Shown here piece after piece: positions 1 to 5,057 of a stretch of 5,746 bases of DNA. Source of the stretch: Paracoccaceae bacterium (GTDB lineage Bacteria; Pseudomonadota; Alphaproteobacteria; Rhodobacterales; Rhodobacteraceae); assembly GCA_029881635.1 (NCBI GenBank), contig JAOUMG010000155.1, positions 1-5,746 on the forward strand, in the 5' to 3' direction. The notes under the pieces are model-generated. The model did not search any database, was not told where the DNA came from, and saw only the letters and a program-made list of their open reading frames with translations. Numbering within the stretch: the first letter of the stretch is position 1; every line of letters starts with the position of its first letter. A program made the translations under genes and the position numbers.

Positions 1-378
1 CAGCCCGATCCAGATCATCGATTGCTGTGCCGCGAATACCGCCAGTTGGGTCAATGTAGAAAGCTTGTCGCCACTGGGGAATGTTGCAACCGTAAATCCT
101 GCTGCAATCTTGTCGCGCCAAAGCTGGCTGGTCCAAATATCGCTGCCGCTGGCATCCATGAAGGCTTTGAAGCCTGCCGCAGCACTGCCCATGTAGGTGG
201 GGCTGCCAAAGACGATCGCGTCCGCTTCTTCAAGCGCTGTCCAGTCCCCCGGACCCATCTTTTCCACGTCGATCTGTTCGGCATGTGCACCGTCCACGCC
301 ATCAATGCCGTCGGCAACATGCCGGGCCAGCACCCGGGTATGACCTGCCCCACTGAAATAAACGATCGCAATGCGCAT
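1..378 (-). CDS. Flavodoxin-fold NAD(P)H/quinone oxidoreductase-like protein (WrbA-like), C-terminus cut by the left edge
   Basis: The 126 visible residues begin MRIAIVYFSGAGHT, a first beta strand followed by an S-G-A-G-H-T loop (residues 9-14) matching the FMN-phosphate-binding loop of flavodoxins. FGSPTYMG at 57-64 matches the second flavin loop seen in WrbA-type proteins (FGTPT-R-FG), and an AFMDASG segment at 72-78 follows. Relatives are cytoplasmic FMN proteins that reduce quinones by two electrons or act as flavodoxin-like carriers; family members are usually about 190-200 residues, so roughly a third is missing. The ATG at 376-378 is supported by AGAAGG (minus strand of 387-392) 8 nt upstream. 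That ribosome site overlaps the stop codon of the Lrp-type gene 12 bp upstream, so the two are probably co-transcribed and perhaps translationally coupled. The exact substrate cannot be read from the sequence. Confidence 0.85.
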   Translation of the reverse strand, partial: MRIAIVYFSGAGHTRVLARHVADGIDGVDGAHAEQIDVEKMGPGDWTALEEADAIVFGSPTYMGSAAAGFKAFMDASGSDIWTSQLWRDKIAAGFTVATFPSGDKLSTLTQLAVFAAQQSMIWIGL

Positions 379-390
379 TCGAAAAGCCTT

Positions 391-849
391 CTAAACCGGA
401 ATCGCCGTGGTTTTCGATACCGTTCTCAACGCGAAAGATGAATGCATTTGCGCGACCCCCGGCAACCGCGCCAGATACTGGCGGTGGATACGGGCGAAAT
501 CTTCGGTGTCATGCGCAACCACCTTTAGCAGGTAATCCGCCGTTCCCGCCATCAGGTGGCATTCCAGAATATCGGGTACGAGCTTGACCGCCCTTTCAAA
601 TGCTTCCAGCACCTCGTCGGCCTGACCTGACAGGGTAATCTCGACGAAGACCGTCGTGGGGCGGCCAAGTTTACGAGCATTCAGGAGGGCGACGAAGGCG
701 TCGATATAGCCCTCCTCTTCCAGCCGTTGCACGCGCCTGTGGCAGGCCGAGGGTGATAGGTTCACCCGTTCTGACAATTCTGAATTGGTAATGCGGCCCT
801 GCTTTTGCAGGGCTTCAAGTATTCGGCGGTCTGTCGCGTCAATTTCCAT
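391..849 (-). CDS. Lrp/AsnC-family transcriptional regulator, probable regulator of ald
   Basis: The 152-residue length is normal for the family. The N-terminal winged helix-turn-helix is clear: MEIDATDRRILEALQ opens helix 1, and residues 21-43 (TNSELSERVNLSPSACHRRV and on) form the DNA-binding pair. The C-terminal RAM (effector-binding, oligomerising) domain spans about 66-145, with the conserved loop G102-x-x-D105-Y106 followed by L-L-K-V. Such proteins bind amino acids and wrap promoter DNA as octamers or larger assemblies. Divergence from alanine dehydrogenase matches the AldR/AlaR arrangement known in mycobacteria and rhizobia, so alanine-responsive control of ald is a reasonable inference. 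The ATG at 847-849 lacks a recognisable Shine-Dalgarno sequence: upstream DNA is AT-rich and occupied by a palindrome, suggesting a very short or absent leader. The downstream flavodoxin-like gene appears to share its transcript. Confidence 0.93.
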   Translation of the reverse strand: MEIDATDRRILEALQKQGRITNSELSERVNLSPSACHRRVQRLEEEGYIDAFVALLNARKLGRPTTVFVEITLSGQADEVLEAFERAVKLVPDILECHLMAGTADYLLKVVAHDTEDFARIHRQYLARLPGVAQMHSSFALRTVSKTTAIPV

Positions 850-853
850 AATG

Positions 854-870
854 ATCGAATAATATTCGAT
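854..870. promoter_or_regulatory. 17-bp perfect palindrome, candidate Lrp-type operator
   Basis: ATCGAATA and TATTCGAT flank a single central A at 862, giving 8-bp perfect arms. It begins 5 bp upstream of the Lrp-type start codon. Lrp/AsnC sites are typically AT-rich imperfect palindromes of about 15 bp, so size, composition and position fit an autoregulatory operator. It covers the proposed -10 box of the regulator gene. Binding by this particular protein is inferred. Confidence 0.6.
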
Positions 871-888
871 GCTTTGATGATTTTACAA
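859..888 (-). promoter_or_regulatory. Candidate promoter of the Lrp-type gene
   Basis: On the minus strand TTGTAA (888-883) is followed after 18 bp by TATTAT (864-859). Initiation about 7 nt further on would fall near 852, only about 3 nt before the ATG. This would explain the absence of a ribosome-binding site and implies a leaderless or nearly leaderless mRNA. The -10 box lies inside the palindrome, so a bound repressor would block it. Both boxes are read by eye. Confidence 0.35.
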
Positions 889-910
889 CAGATACTGCGG
901 AAAATACCTT
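882..910 (+). promoter_or_regulatory. Candidate ald promoter
   Basis: TTTACA (882-887, five of six matches to TTGACA) and TACCTT (905-910) are separated by 17 bp. A start near 917 would leave a leader of about 77 nt before the ald ATG. The -35 box occupies almost the same bases as the proposed -35 of the divergent regulator gene. A second arm, TGTAAA at 921-926, is inverted relative to TTTACA and could be part of an extended regulator-binding region. Weak -10 match. Confidence 0.3.
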
Positions 911-978
911 AAAGGGCCGCTGTAAATTTCAAAACATTTGCGCGCGATCCGGCGCATTATGACATCCGACATATGCGG

Positions 979-985
979 GGAGAGG
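979..985 (+). promoter_or_regulatory. Ribosome-binding site fixing the ald start
   Basis: GGAGAGG ends 8 nt before the ATG at 994. An in-frame ATG at 973 lies immediately upstream of this site, so it cannot use it and would add seven residues absent from the family. The 994 start also gives the standard alanine dehydrogenase residue numbering. Confidence 0.85.
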
Positions 986-993
986 AATACGCA

Positions 994-2112
994 ATGAAAA
1001 TCGGTTGCCCAAAGGAAATCAAGCCACAGGAATTCCGCGTTGGAATGACGCCGAATGCGGCGCGCGAGGCGGTGAACAACGGCCATTCGGTCCTGATCGA
1101 GACGAACGCCGGTGTTGGCGCCGGGTTTACCGATGCTGATTACATCGATGCGGGTGCCAAAATTCTCGGCACCGCGAAAGAGGTGTTTGCCGCCGCCGAC
1201 ATGATCGTCAAGGTTAAGGAACCGCAGGCCGTTGAGCGTAAGATGTTGCGCGAAGGCCAGATCCTTTTCACCTATCTGCATCTGGCCCCGGATCCGGCGC
1301 AAACCAAAGATCTTCTGGCTTCCGGTGCGACCTGCATCGCCTATGAAACCGTGACCGACCGCAATGGTGGCCTGCCGCTGCTGGCCCCCATGTCCGAAGT
1401 TGCGGGCCGTCTGGCACCGCAGGTAGGTGCCTGGACGCTGCAAAAGGCCAATGGTGGCCGGGGCGTGCTGATGGGCGGCGTGCCGGGTGTGGGCCCCGCG
1501 AAGGTTCTGGTGATCGGCGGCGGTGTCGTCGGAACCCATGCGGCCAAGATCGCCGCTGGTATGGGTGCGGATGTGACCGTGCTCGACCGTTCATTACCGC
1601 GCCTGCGTTATCTTGACGACGTCTTCGGCGGCACATTCAAGAACAGCTACGCCTCCGCAGGCAACACAATCGAATACGCGCGTCAGGCCGATATGATCAT
1701 TGGTGCCGTGCTGATCCCCGGCGCTGCAGCGCCCAAGCTGATTTCAAAGGCGCAGCTTAAGGAACTGAAGCCGGGCGCCGCGTTGGTGGATGTGGCGATC
1801 GACCAGGGCGGGTGCTTTGAAACCTCGAAGGCAACAACCCATCAGGACCCGATCTACGAAGTTGACGGGATCATGCATTACTGTGTGGCCAATATGCCGG
1901 GCGCCGTTGCCCGCACTTCGACGCTGGCCCTTGGCAATGCGACCATGCCATTCATGCTGGCGCTGGCCAACAAGGGCTGGAAAAAGGCCTGTGCAGAAGA
2001 CGCCCATCTCATGGCGGGTCTTAACGTTCATGCGGGAAAGCTGACTTATGCCGCCGTGGGCGAAGCGCTGGGGATGCCGGTCATCAGCGGCGCGGATGCG
2101 CTGAAGATCTAG
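994..2112 (+). CDS. ald: Alanine dehydrogenase (EC 1.4.1.1)
   Basis: The enzyme interconverts L-alanine and pyruvate plus ammonia using NAD, a cytoplasmic route for alanine catabolism or ammonia assimilation. The product is 372 residues, the usual length. With the start at 994, residues fall exactly at the numbering known for the Mycobacterium enzyme: substrate-binding R15 (in FRVGMTP), K75 (in KVKEP) and catalytic H96 (in YLHLA). The NAD domain has the glycine loop GGGVVG at 175-180, D198 at the end of the second strand (VTVLD) for the adenine ribose, and catalytic D270 (in VAIDQGG). Nothing is truncated or missing. The gene stands alone: the divergent Lrp-type gene lies 144 bp upstream, and a strong hairpin terminator follows the TAG by about 20 bp. 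Regulation by that Lrp-type protein, with alanine as signal, is inferred from position. Confidence 0.98.
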   Translation: MKIGCPKEIKPQEFRVGMTPNAAREAVNNGHSVLIETNAGVGAGFTDADYIDAGAKILGTAKEVFAAADMIVKVKEPQAVERKMLREGQILFTYLHLAPDPAQTKDLLASGATCIAYETVTDRNGGLPLLAPMSEVAGRLAPQVGAWTLQKANGGRGVLMGGVPGVGPAKVLVIGGGVVGTHAAKIAAGMGADVTVLDRSLPRLRYLDDVFGGTFKNSYASAGNTIEYARQADMIIGAVLIPGAAAPKLISKAQLKELKPGAALVDVAIDQGGCFETSKATTHQDPIYEVDGIMHYCVANMPGAVARTSTLALGNATMPFMLALANKGWKKACAEDAHLMAGLNVHAGKLTYAAVGEALGMPVISGADALKI

Positions 2113-2131
2113 GCATTGAGCCAACCGGGAT

Positions 2132-2166
2132 AAATAAAGGCCTGCCGCGAGGCAGGCCTTTATTTT
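2132..2166. terminator. Bidirectional intrinsic terminator between ald and mscL
   Basis: A perfect 15-bp stem (2132-2146 with 2151-2165) closes a GCGA tetraloop. The inner part is GC-rich (GGCCTGCC/GGCAGGCC) and the outer part is A on one side and T on the other (AAATAAA/TTTATTT). Either strand therefore reads as a GC hairpin followed by a U-rich stretch, interrupted by one A. It lies 19 nt after the ald stop and 20 nt after the mscL stop on the opposite strand, ideal for ending both transcripts. Confidence 0.9.
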
Positions 2167-2186
2167 CAGTTCAGAATGAAATGCGC

Positions 2187-2579
2187 TTATTTCTTCAGCG
2201 CATCGCGGATTTCCGTCAAAAGGTCGACTTCGCTCGGTCCGGCGGGGGCTGCTGGGGCTTCTGCCTCTTTTGCAACCGCTGCTTCCTTGATCCGGTTCAC
2301 CGCCTTGACCAGCATGAACACCACCCAGGCAATGATCAGGAAGTTGATTACGGCAGTGATGAAGCTGCCATAGTTGAACGACGCGGCGTCTGGTCCGTCG
2401 CCAAGTGCGATCTTCAGCCCCGAAAAATCGAGCCCGCCGGACACCAGCGAGATGATCGGATTAATGAGGTCGTCGACCAGTGATGTGACGATGGCCGTAA
2501 AGGCCGCGCCGATGATGATACCAACAGCCATGTCCATGACATTGCCCTTGGCGATGAAATCCTTGAATTCCTGCAACAT
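2187..2579 (-). CDS. mscL: Large-conductance mechanosensitive channel MscL
   Basis: MscL is an inner-membrane homopentamer that opens under membrane tension to release solutes after hypo-osmotic shock. The 130-residue product aligns by eye along its length with E. coli MscL: amphipathic N-terminal helix [22 protein letters not shown]1 at about 16-40 with the pore-lining run [17 protein letters not shown], a periplasmic loop containing GGLDF at 48-52, TM2 at about 71-92 ([19 protein letters not shown]), the K-x-x-N-R-I exit segment, an Ala/Pro-rich linker at about 99-115, and the conserved C-terminal bundle helix [11 protein letters not shown]. The ATG at 2577-2579 has GGGGA (minus strand of 2587-2591) 7 nt upstream. 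It is a single gene, divergent from the GST and convergent with ald across the shared terminator. Confidence 0.98.
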   Translation of the reverse strand: MLQEFKDFIAKGNVMDMAVGIIIGAAFTAIVTSLVDDLINPIISLVSGGLDFSGLKIALGDGPDAASFNYGSFITAVINFLIIAWVVFMLVKAVNRIKEAAVAKEAEAPAAPAGPSEVDLLTEIRDALKK

Positions 2580-2635
2580 TTATCTGTCCCCGTTAATTGC
2601 ACTTTGCACCGCGCGTTTCCGATTGTTGCGGCTAA

Positions 2636-2655
2636 CGTGATAAAACAACATCACG
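2636..2655. promoter_or_regulatory. Inverted repeat CGTGAT-N8-ATCACG in the mscL/GST gap
   Basis: Perfect 6-bp arms (2636-2641 and 2650-2655) surround an AT-rich 8-bp centre. The 159 bp between the mscL ATG and the GST TTG must hold both divergent promoters, and the repeat lies about 57 bp upstream of mscL and 84 bp upstream of the GST. It resembles CRP/FNR half-sites (GTGA/TCAC), but the spacing is 4 bp longer than a CRP site, so that identity does not fit. It may be an operator for an unidentified dimeric regulator, or chance. Confidence 0.35.
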
Positions 2656-2666
2656 AGAAATCATCA

Positions 2667-2693
2667 AGGGGATACTTTAACCGGTTTTCCCCT
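2667..2693. repeat. Inverted repeat AGGGGA/TCCCCT around an AACCGGTT palindrome
   Basis: Arms AGGGGA (2667-2672) and TCCCCT (2688-2693) are perfect with a 15-bp spacer that contains the 8-bp palindrome AACCGGTT (2679-2686). The two symmetry centres differ by about 2.5 bp, so this is not one extended dyad. It lies 46 bp upstream of the GST start. No T run follows, so it is not a terminator. Role unknown; possibly regulatory. Confidence 0.3.
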
Positions 2694-2727
2694 AAACCTA
2701 GATGTCGGTGACACGCGTTGAAAATGC

Positions 2728-2732
2728 AGGAG
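2728..2732 (+). promoter_or_regulatory. Ribosome-binding site that selects a TTG start for the GST
   Basis: AGGAG is followed by a 6-nt spacer (CCGAAA) and then TTG at 2739. Upstream in-frame candidates (TTG 2718, ATG 2724) have no comparable site, and ATG 2724 overlaps this one. The in-frame ATG at 2754 would be 21 nt away from it, which is too far. Confidence 0.75.
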
Positions 2733-2738
2733 CCGAAA

Positions 2739-3440
2739 TTGTCAAACTTATCAATGTTTCCGATCACGAAACGATGGCCGCCACGGAACCCGAAGGCAAT
2801 TCAGCTTTATTCTCTTACCACACCCAATGGCGTCAAAGCTTCCATTGCGCTTGAGGAAATGGGCATTCCCTATGACGCGCATCTGGTTTCGTTCAGCACG
2901 GATGATCAACTGACGCCCGAATTTCTGTCACTGAACCCCAACAACAAGATCCCTGCAATCATCGATCCGGAAGGGCCAGAGGGCAAACCCATCCCGCTTT
3001 TCGAAAGTGGCGCGATACTGCTTTATCTGGCGGAAAAGTCGGGCAAGCTGTTGCCCAAGGACGCTGCGGGGCGCTGGGCGACAATCCAATGGTTGATGTT
3101 TCAGATGGGCGGTGTCGGGCCCATGTTCGGGCAAGTCGGCTTTTTCCATCATTTCGCAGGCAAGGATATCGCTGATCCGCGTCCGCGCGAACGTTATTAT
3201 GGCGAGGCCAAGCGGCTCTTGGGTGTTATGGATCGGCAGCTTGAGGGAAATGACTGGATCACGGGCAGCTATTCCATCGCCGATATCGCCATCGCACCCT
3301 GGCTGCGCACCTTGCGCGACTTTTATCGCGCGGGTGATGCCGTTGGCTGGAGTGACCTGAAAAACATCCCCACCTATCTTGATCGCTTCCTCGCCCGCCC
3401 CGCAGTGCAGCGCGGGCTGGTTCAGCCACCCCGCGACTGA
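2739..3440 (+). CDS. Glutathione S-transferase of the YfcG/YghU (nu-like) type, TTG start
   Basis: Starting at TTG 2739, the product is 233 residues and begins (M)SNLSMFPITKRWP, resembling the N-terminus I recall for alphaproteobacterial members of this subfamily. The thioredoxin-like domain (about 20-103) contains T28-P29-N30-G31, equivalent to the Thr/Asn pair (T9, N11) that contacts glutathione in E. coli YfcG instead of a Tyr or Ser nucleophile. It also has the cis-proline loop NNKIPAI (68-74) and the glutathione gamma-glutamyl site E89-S90-G91. The helical domain has W118, the GGVGPMFGQ stretch (124-132) and the N-capping box S179-I180-A181-D182. YfcG and YghU reduce disulfides using two bound glutathiones, so a cytosolic disulfide-reductase or peroxide-detoxifying role is likely. 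Its 3' end overlaps the opposing HxlR-type gene by 19 bp, leaving no intergenic terminator. Confidence 0.93.
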   Translation: MSNLSMFPITKRWPPRNPKAIQLYSLTTPNGVKASIALEEMGIPYDAHLVSFSTDDQLTPEFLSLNPNNKIPAIIDPEGPEGKPIPLFESGAILLYLAEKSGKLLPKDAAGRWATIQWLMFQMGGVGPMFGQVGFFHHFAGKDIADPRPRERYYGEAKRLLGVMDRQLEGNDWITGSYSIADIAIAPWLRTLRDFYRAGDAVGWSDLKNIPTYLDRFLARPAVQRGLVQPPRD

Positions 3441-4138
3441 CGTTTCTCTGCCGCCACATAAACAGGCTGTATCTTTCCCAGCGGCCCAAGGTTCAGCCAT
3501 CGCTTTAGTGCTTTGATCATAGCCTTGGGCCCGATCGCCTCAAGCCTACCTGTTTGCAGCGCTACCTCTACCGATATGTCGCCACGGTAGACATGGGTCA
3601 TGTCACACAGGGTTGCCGACAGGTATAGATCGACACCATAGCCCGGGTCGATCACGCATAGCTCGCAATCCTCACCTTGATTGACGAACCAGACCTTTGA
3701 TTTTTGCGAGGGCTGATCGGTAAACCCAATTTCCACAACTGACCGTCCGGGTCCGAAGGCGCGCGGGTCGACCGAATGTTCCAGCCCCCAGATCAGCAAT
3801 CCCAGATCCAGCTCCCCCTCGACAAGGTCGCGCCGTGTCCATCGCTGCCCCCATGCGCCGAGGCCCCCCAACAAAGGTATGAACTCTCCTCCGGCCTCTG
3901 TCAGGTGATAGGTCCAGTGCTGACCGGTTCTGCTGCGCCGCCGCCGGATGATGCCCTCTGCTTCAAGTTGGCGCAAACGGCTGGAAAGCAATGTCGCCGA
4001 CATCAGGGGGACGCCGCGATGAATGTCGCTATAACGCTTTGCACCCGCCGCGAGGCTGCGGATGACCAAAGCGGTCCACCGTTCGCAGAATATTTCTGCC
4101 GCCTTCGCGATCGGGCAGAACTGTCCATAGCTTTTCAT
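3422..4138 (-). CDS. HxlR-family winged-helix regulator with SCP2-like C-terminal domain
   Basis: The N-terminal half (about 5-100) is a typical HxlR domain: C8-P9-I-A-K-A, then ERWTALVIRSL, the DNA-recognition segment MSATLLSSRLRQLEAEGII and a basic RRRR wing leading into YHLTEAG. HxlR proteins bind DNA as dimers; in several (YodB, HypR) the Cys near the N-terminus senses quinones or disulfide stress, and C8 is in the equivalent place. HxlR domains alone are about 100-130 residues; this product has 238. The extra part (about 130-225) resembles an SCP2 sterol-carrier fold: DLYLSATLCDMTHVYRGDIS, then ALQTGRLEAIGPKAMIKALKRWL. It probably binds a hydrophobic ligand. The open frame extends to 4219, but ATG 4138 is preferred because GGAGGTGAGG precedes it and the homology starts there. 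It is divergent from the methyltransferase, its likely target. Confidence 0.88.
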   Translation of the reverse strand: MKSYGQFCPIAKAAEIFCERWTALVIRSLAAGAKRYSDIHRGVPLMSATLLSSRLRQLEAEGIIRRRRSRTGQHWTYHLTEAGGEFIPLLGGLGAWGQRWTRRDLVEGELDLGLLIWGLEHSVDPRAFGPGRSVVEIGFTDQPSQKSKVWFVNQGEDCELCVIDPGYGVDLYLSATLCDMTHVYRGDISVEVALQTGRLEAIGPKAMIKALKRWLNLGPLGKIQPVYVAAEKRQSRGG

Positions 4139-4180
4139 CCGGCACCTCACCTCCCGAATAATTGCTGATCGTGCTGCCCG

Positions 4181-4210
4181 AGAATACTCCAGAATCTGCA
4201 CTATCGCCAA
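4181..4210 (-). promoter_or_regulatory. Candidate promoter of the HxlR-type gene
   Basis: On the minus strand TTGGCG (4210-4205) and TATTCT (4186-4181) are 18 bp apart, predicting a start near 4174 and a leader of about 36 nt. An imperfect dyad GAGAATACTC (4180-4189) overlaps the -10 box and could be an operator. A GAATC site (4192-4196, the GANTC target of the alphaproteobacterial CcrM methylase) lies in the spacer. No convincing separate promoter for the divergent methyltransferase was found. Confidence 0.35.
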
Positions 4211-4256
4211 ATCGGCCACCTACTACCCTGAGGCGAGGAACGGAAAGGAGATTGCA

Positions 4257-5057
4257 ATGGTCCAACAACACAATGCCGAAGCAGCCCGGGCCTGGGGCCA
4301 TGGCGGTGCCAATTACAACTTCATCAGCTTCGGGCTGTCCGACAGCCTCTCGCATGCTGTGCAGGTGCTGTGGCCAAAGCCCGGCGAACATATCCTTGAT
4401 GTCGCCACCGGAACCGGGTGGACCGCCCGGCTTGCCGCCGGATTGGGCGCCAGGGTCACAGGCATCGACTTCGCTGACCCTCTGCTGGAAGCGGCGCGCG
4501 GTTTATCTGCCCATCTCGCAGATAACCTGTCTTTTCAACATGGCGATGCCGAAGCGCTGCCCTTCGATAACGGGGTCTTTGATGGCGTTATCTCAACTTA
4601 TGGGGTGATCTTCGCCGCAATGCCGGATGCCGCCATATCCGAACTCGCCCGCGTGACAAAGAAAGGCGGCCGGATGGTTTTACTCACCTGGCTGGATGAT
4701 CAGGAAGGCTACATCAGTCAGTTTTTTTCCTTGGTGGGACGTTACGCCGATACCGACCCGCCCAAGGTGTCGCCCTTTGTCTGGGGTAACAGGGATTGGA
4801 TAGAAACCGCCTTTTCAGGGTCGTTCGATGTCACGAGTACTGCTCATACCACGACATTATTCGCACCTGATACCGAAACGCTCTGGCAAAAGTACCGTAG
4901 TGGTTTTGGCCCGATGGACCTTGTCGCAAACGGACTGTCCCCTGCTCGGTTGGCGGCAATGCGCCAGGAGTTCCACGATATTCACGCCCGCTATGACACC
5001 GGCCAGGGCTTGCGCATCAACAGAGCCGCGCTCTTGGTACAGGGCAGACGACTTTAG
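4257..5057 (+). CDS. Class I SAM-dependent methyltransferase (UbiE/Methyltransf_11-like)
   Basis: This 266-residue protein has the full class I set: a lead-in helix, motif I I46-L-D48-V-A-T-G-T-G54 for S-adenosylmethionine, motif II V67-T-G-I-D71 whose Asp binds the ribose, G96-D97-A98-E-A-L-P-F (adenine contact) followed by D-x-V-F-D-G-V-I-S, and the later strand segment GGRMVLLTW. The region after that (about 150-266), with its WG-N and LR-INRAALLVQGRR end, is the variable substrate-binding cap. The fold resembles small-molecule methylases such as UbiE; the substrate cannot be identified. Start ATG 4257 has AAGGAG (4245-4250) 6 nt upstream. It is divergent from an HxlR/SCP2 regulator 118 bp away, suggesting induction by a small hydrophobic or redox-active compound. 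Its TAG shares 4 bp with the opposing ytoQ stop. Confidence 0.93.
   Translation: MVQQHNAEAARAWGHGGANYNFISFGLSDSLSHAVQVLWPKPGEHILDVATGTGWTARLAAGLGARVTGIDFADPLLEAARGLSAHLADNLSFQHGDAEALPFDNGVFDGVISTYGVIFAAMPDAAISELARVTKKGGRMVLLTWLDDQEGYISQFFSLVGRYADTDPPKVSPFVWGNRDWIETAFSGSFDVTSTAHTTTLFAPDTETLWQKYRSGFGPMDLVANGLSPARLAAMRQEFHDIHARYDTGQGLRINRAALLVQGRRL

Noticed and set aside
51..441. Open frames on both strands across the left edge (including a 139-residue plus-strand frame)
   Set aside because: They are out-of-frame shadows of the flavodoxin-like gene, whose true frame shows flavin-binding motifs and a ribosome site.
973..993. Alanine dehydrogenase starting at ATG 973
   Set aside because: The ribosome site lies downstream of this ATG, and the 994 start places R15, K75, H96, D198 and D270 at their standard numbers.
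883..1636. Long minus-strand open frames inside ald
   Set aside because: They are antisense shadows of a complete, conserved enzyme in GC-rich DNA; their translations are low-complexity and show no domain.
2636..2655. CRP/FNR binding site
   Set aside because: The half-sites resemble GTGA/TCAC, but the spacer is 10 bp between TGA-type cores instead of 6, and FNR needs TTGAT/ATCAA with 4 bp.
4139..4219. N-terminal extension of the HxlR-type protein by 27 residues to an upstream ATG
   Set aside because: The extension lies across the divergent control region, has no family resemblance, and the ATG at 4138 has a strong ribosome site exactly where the HxlR domain begins.
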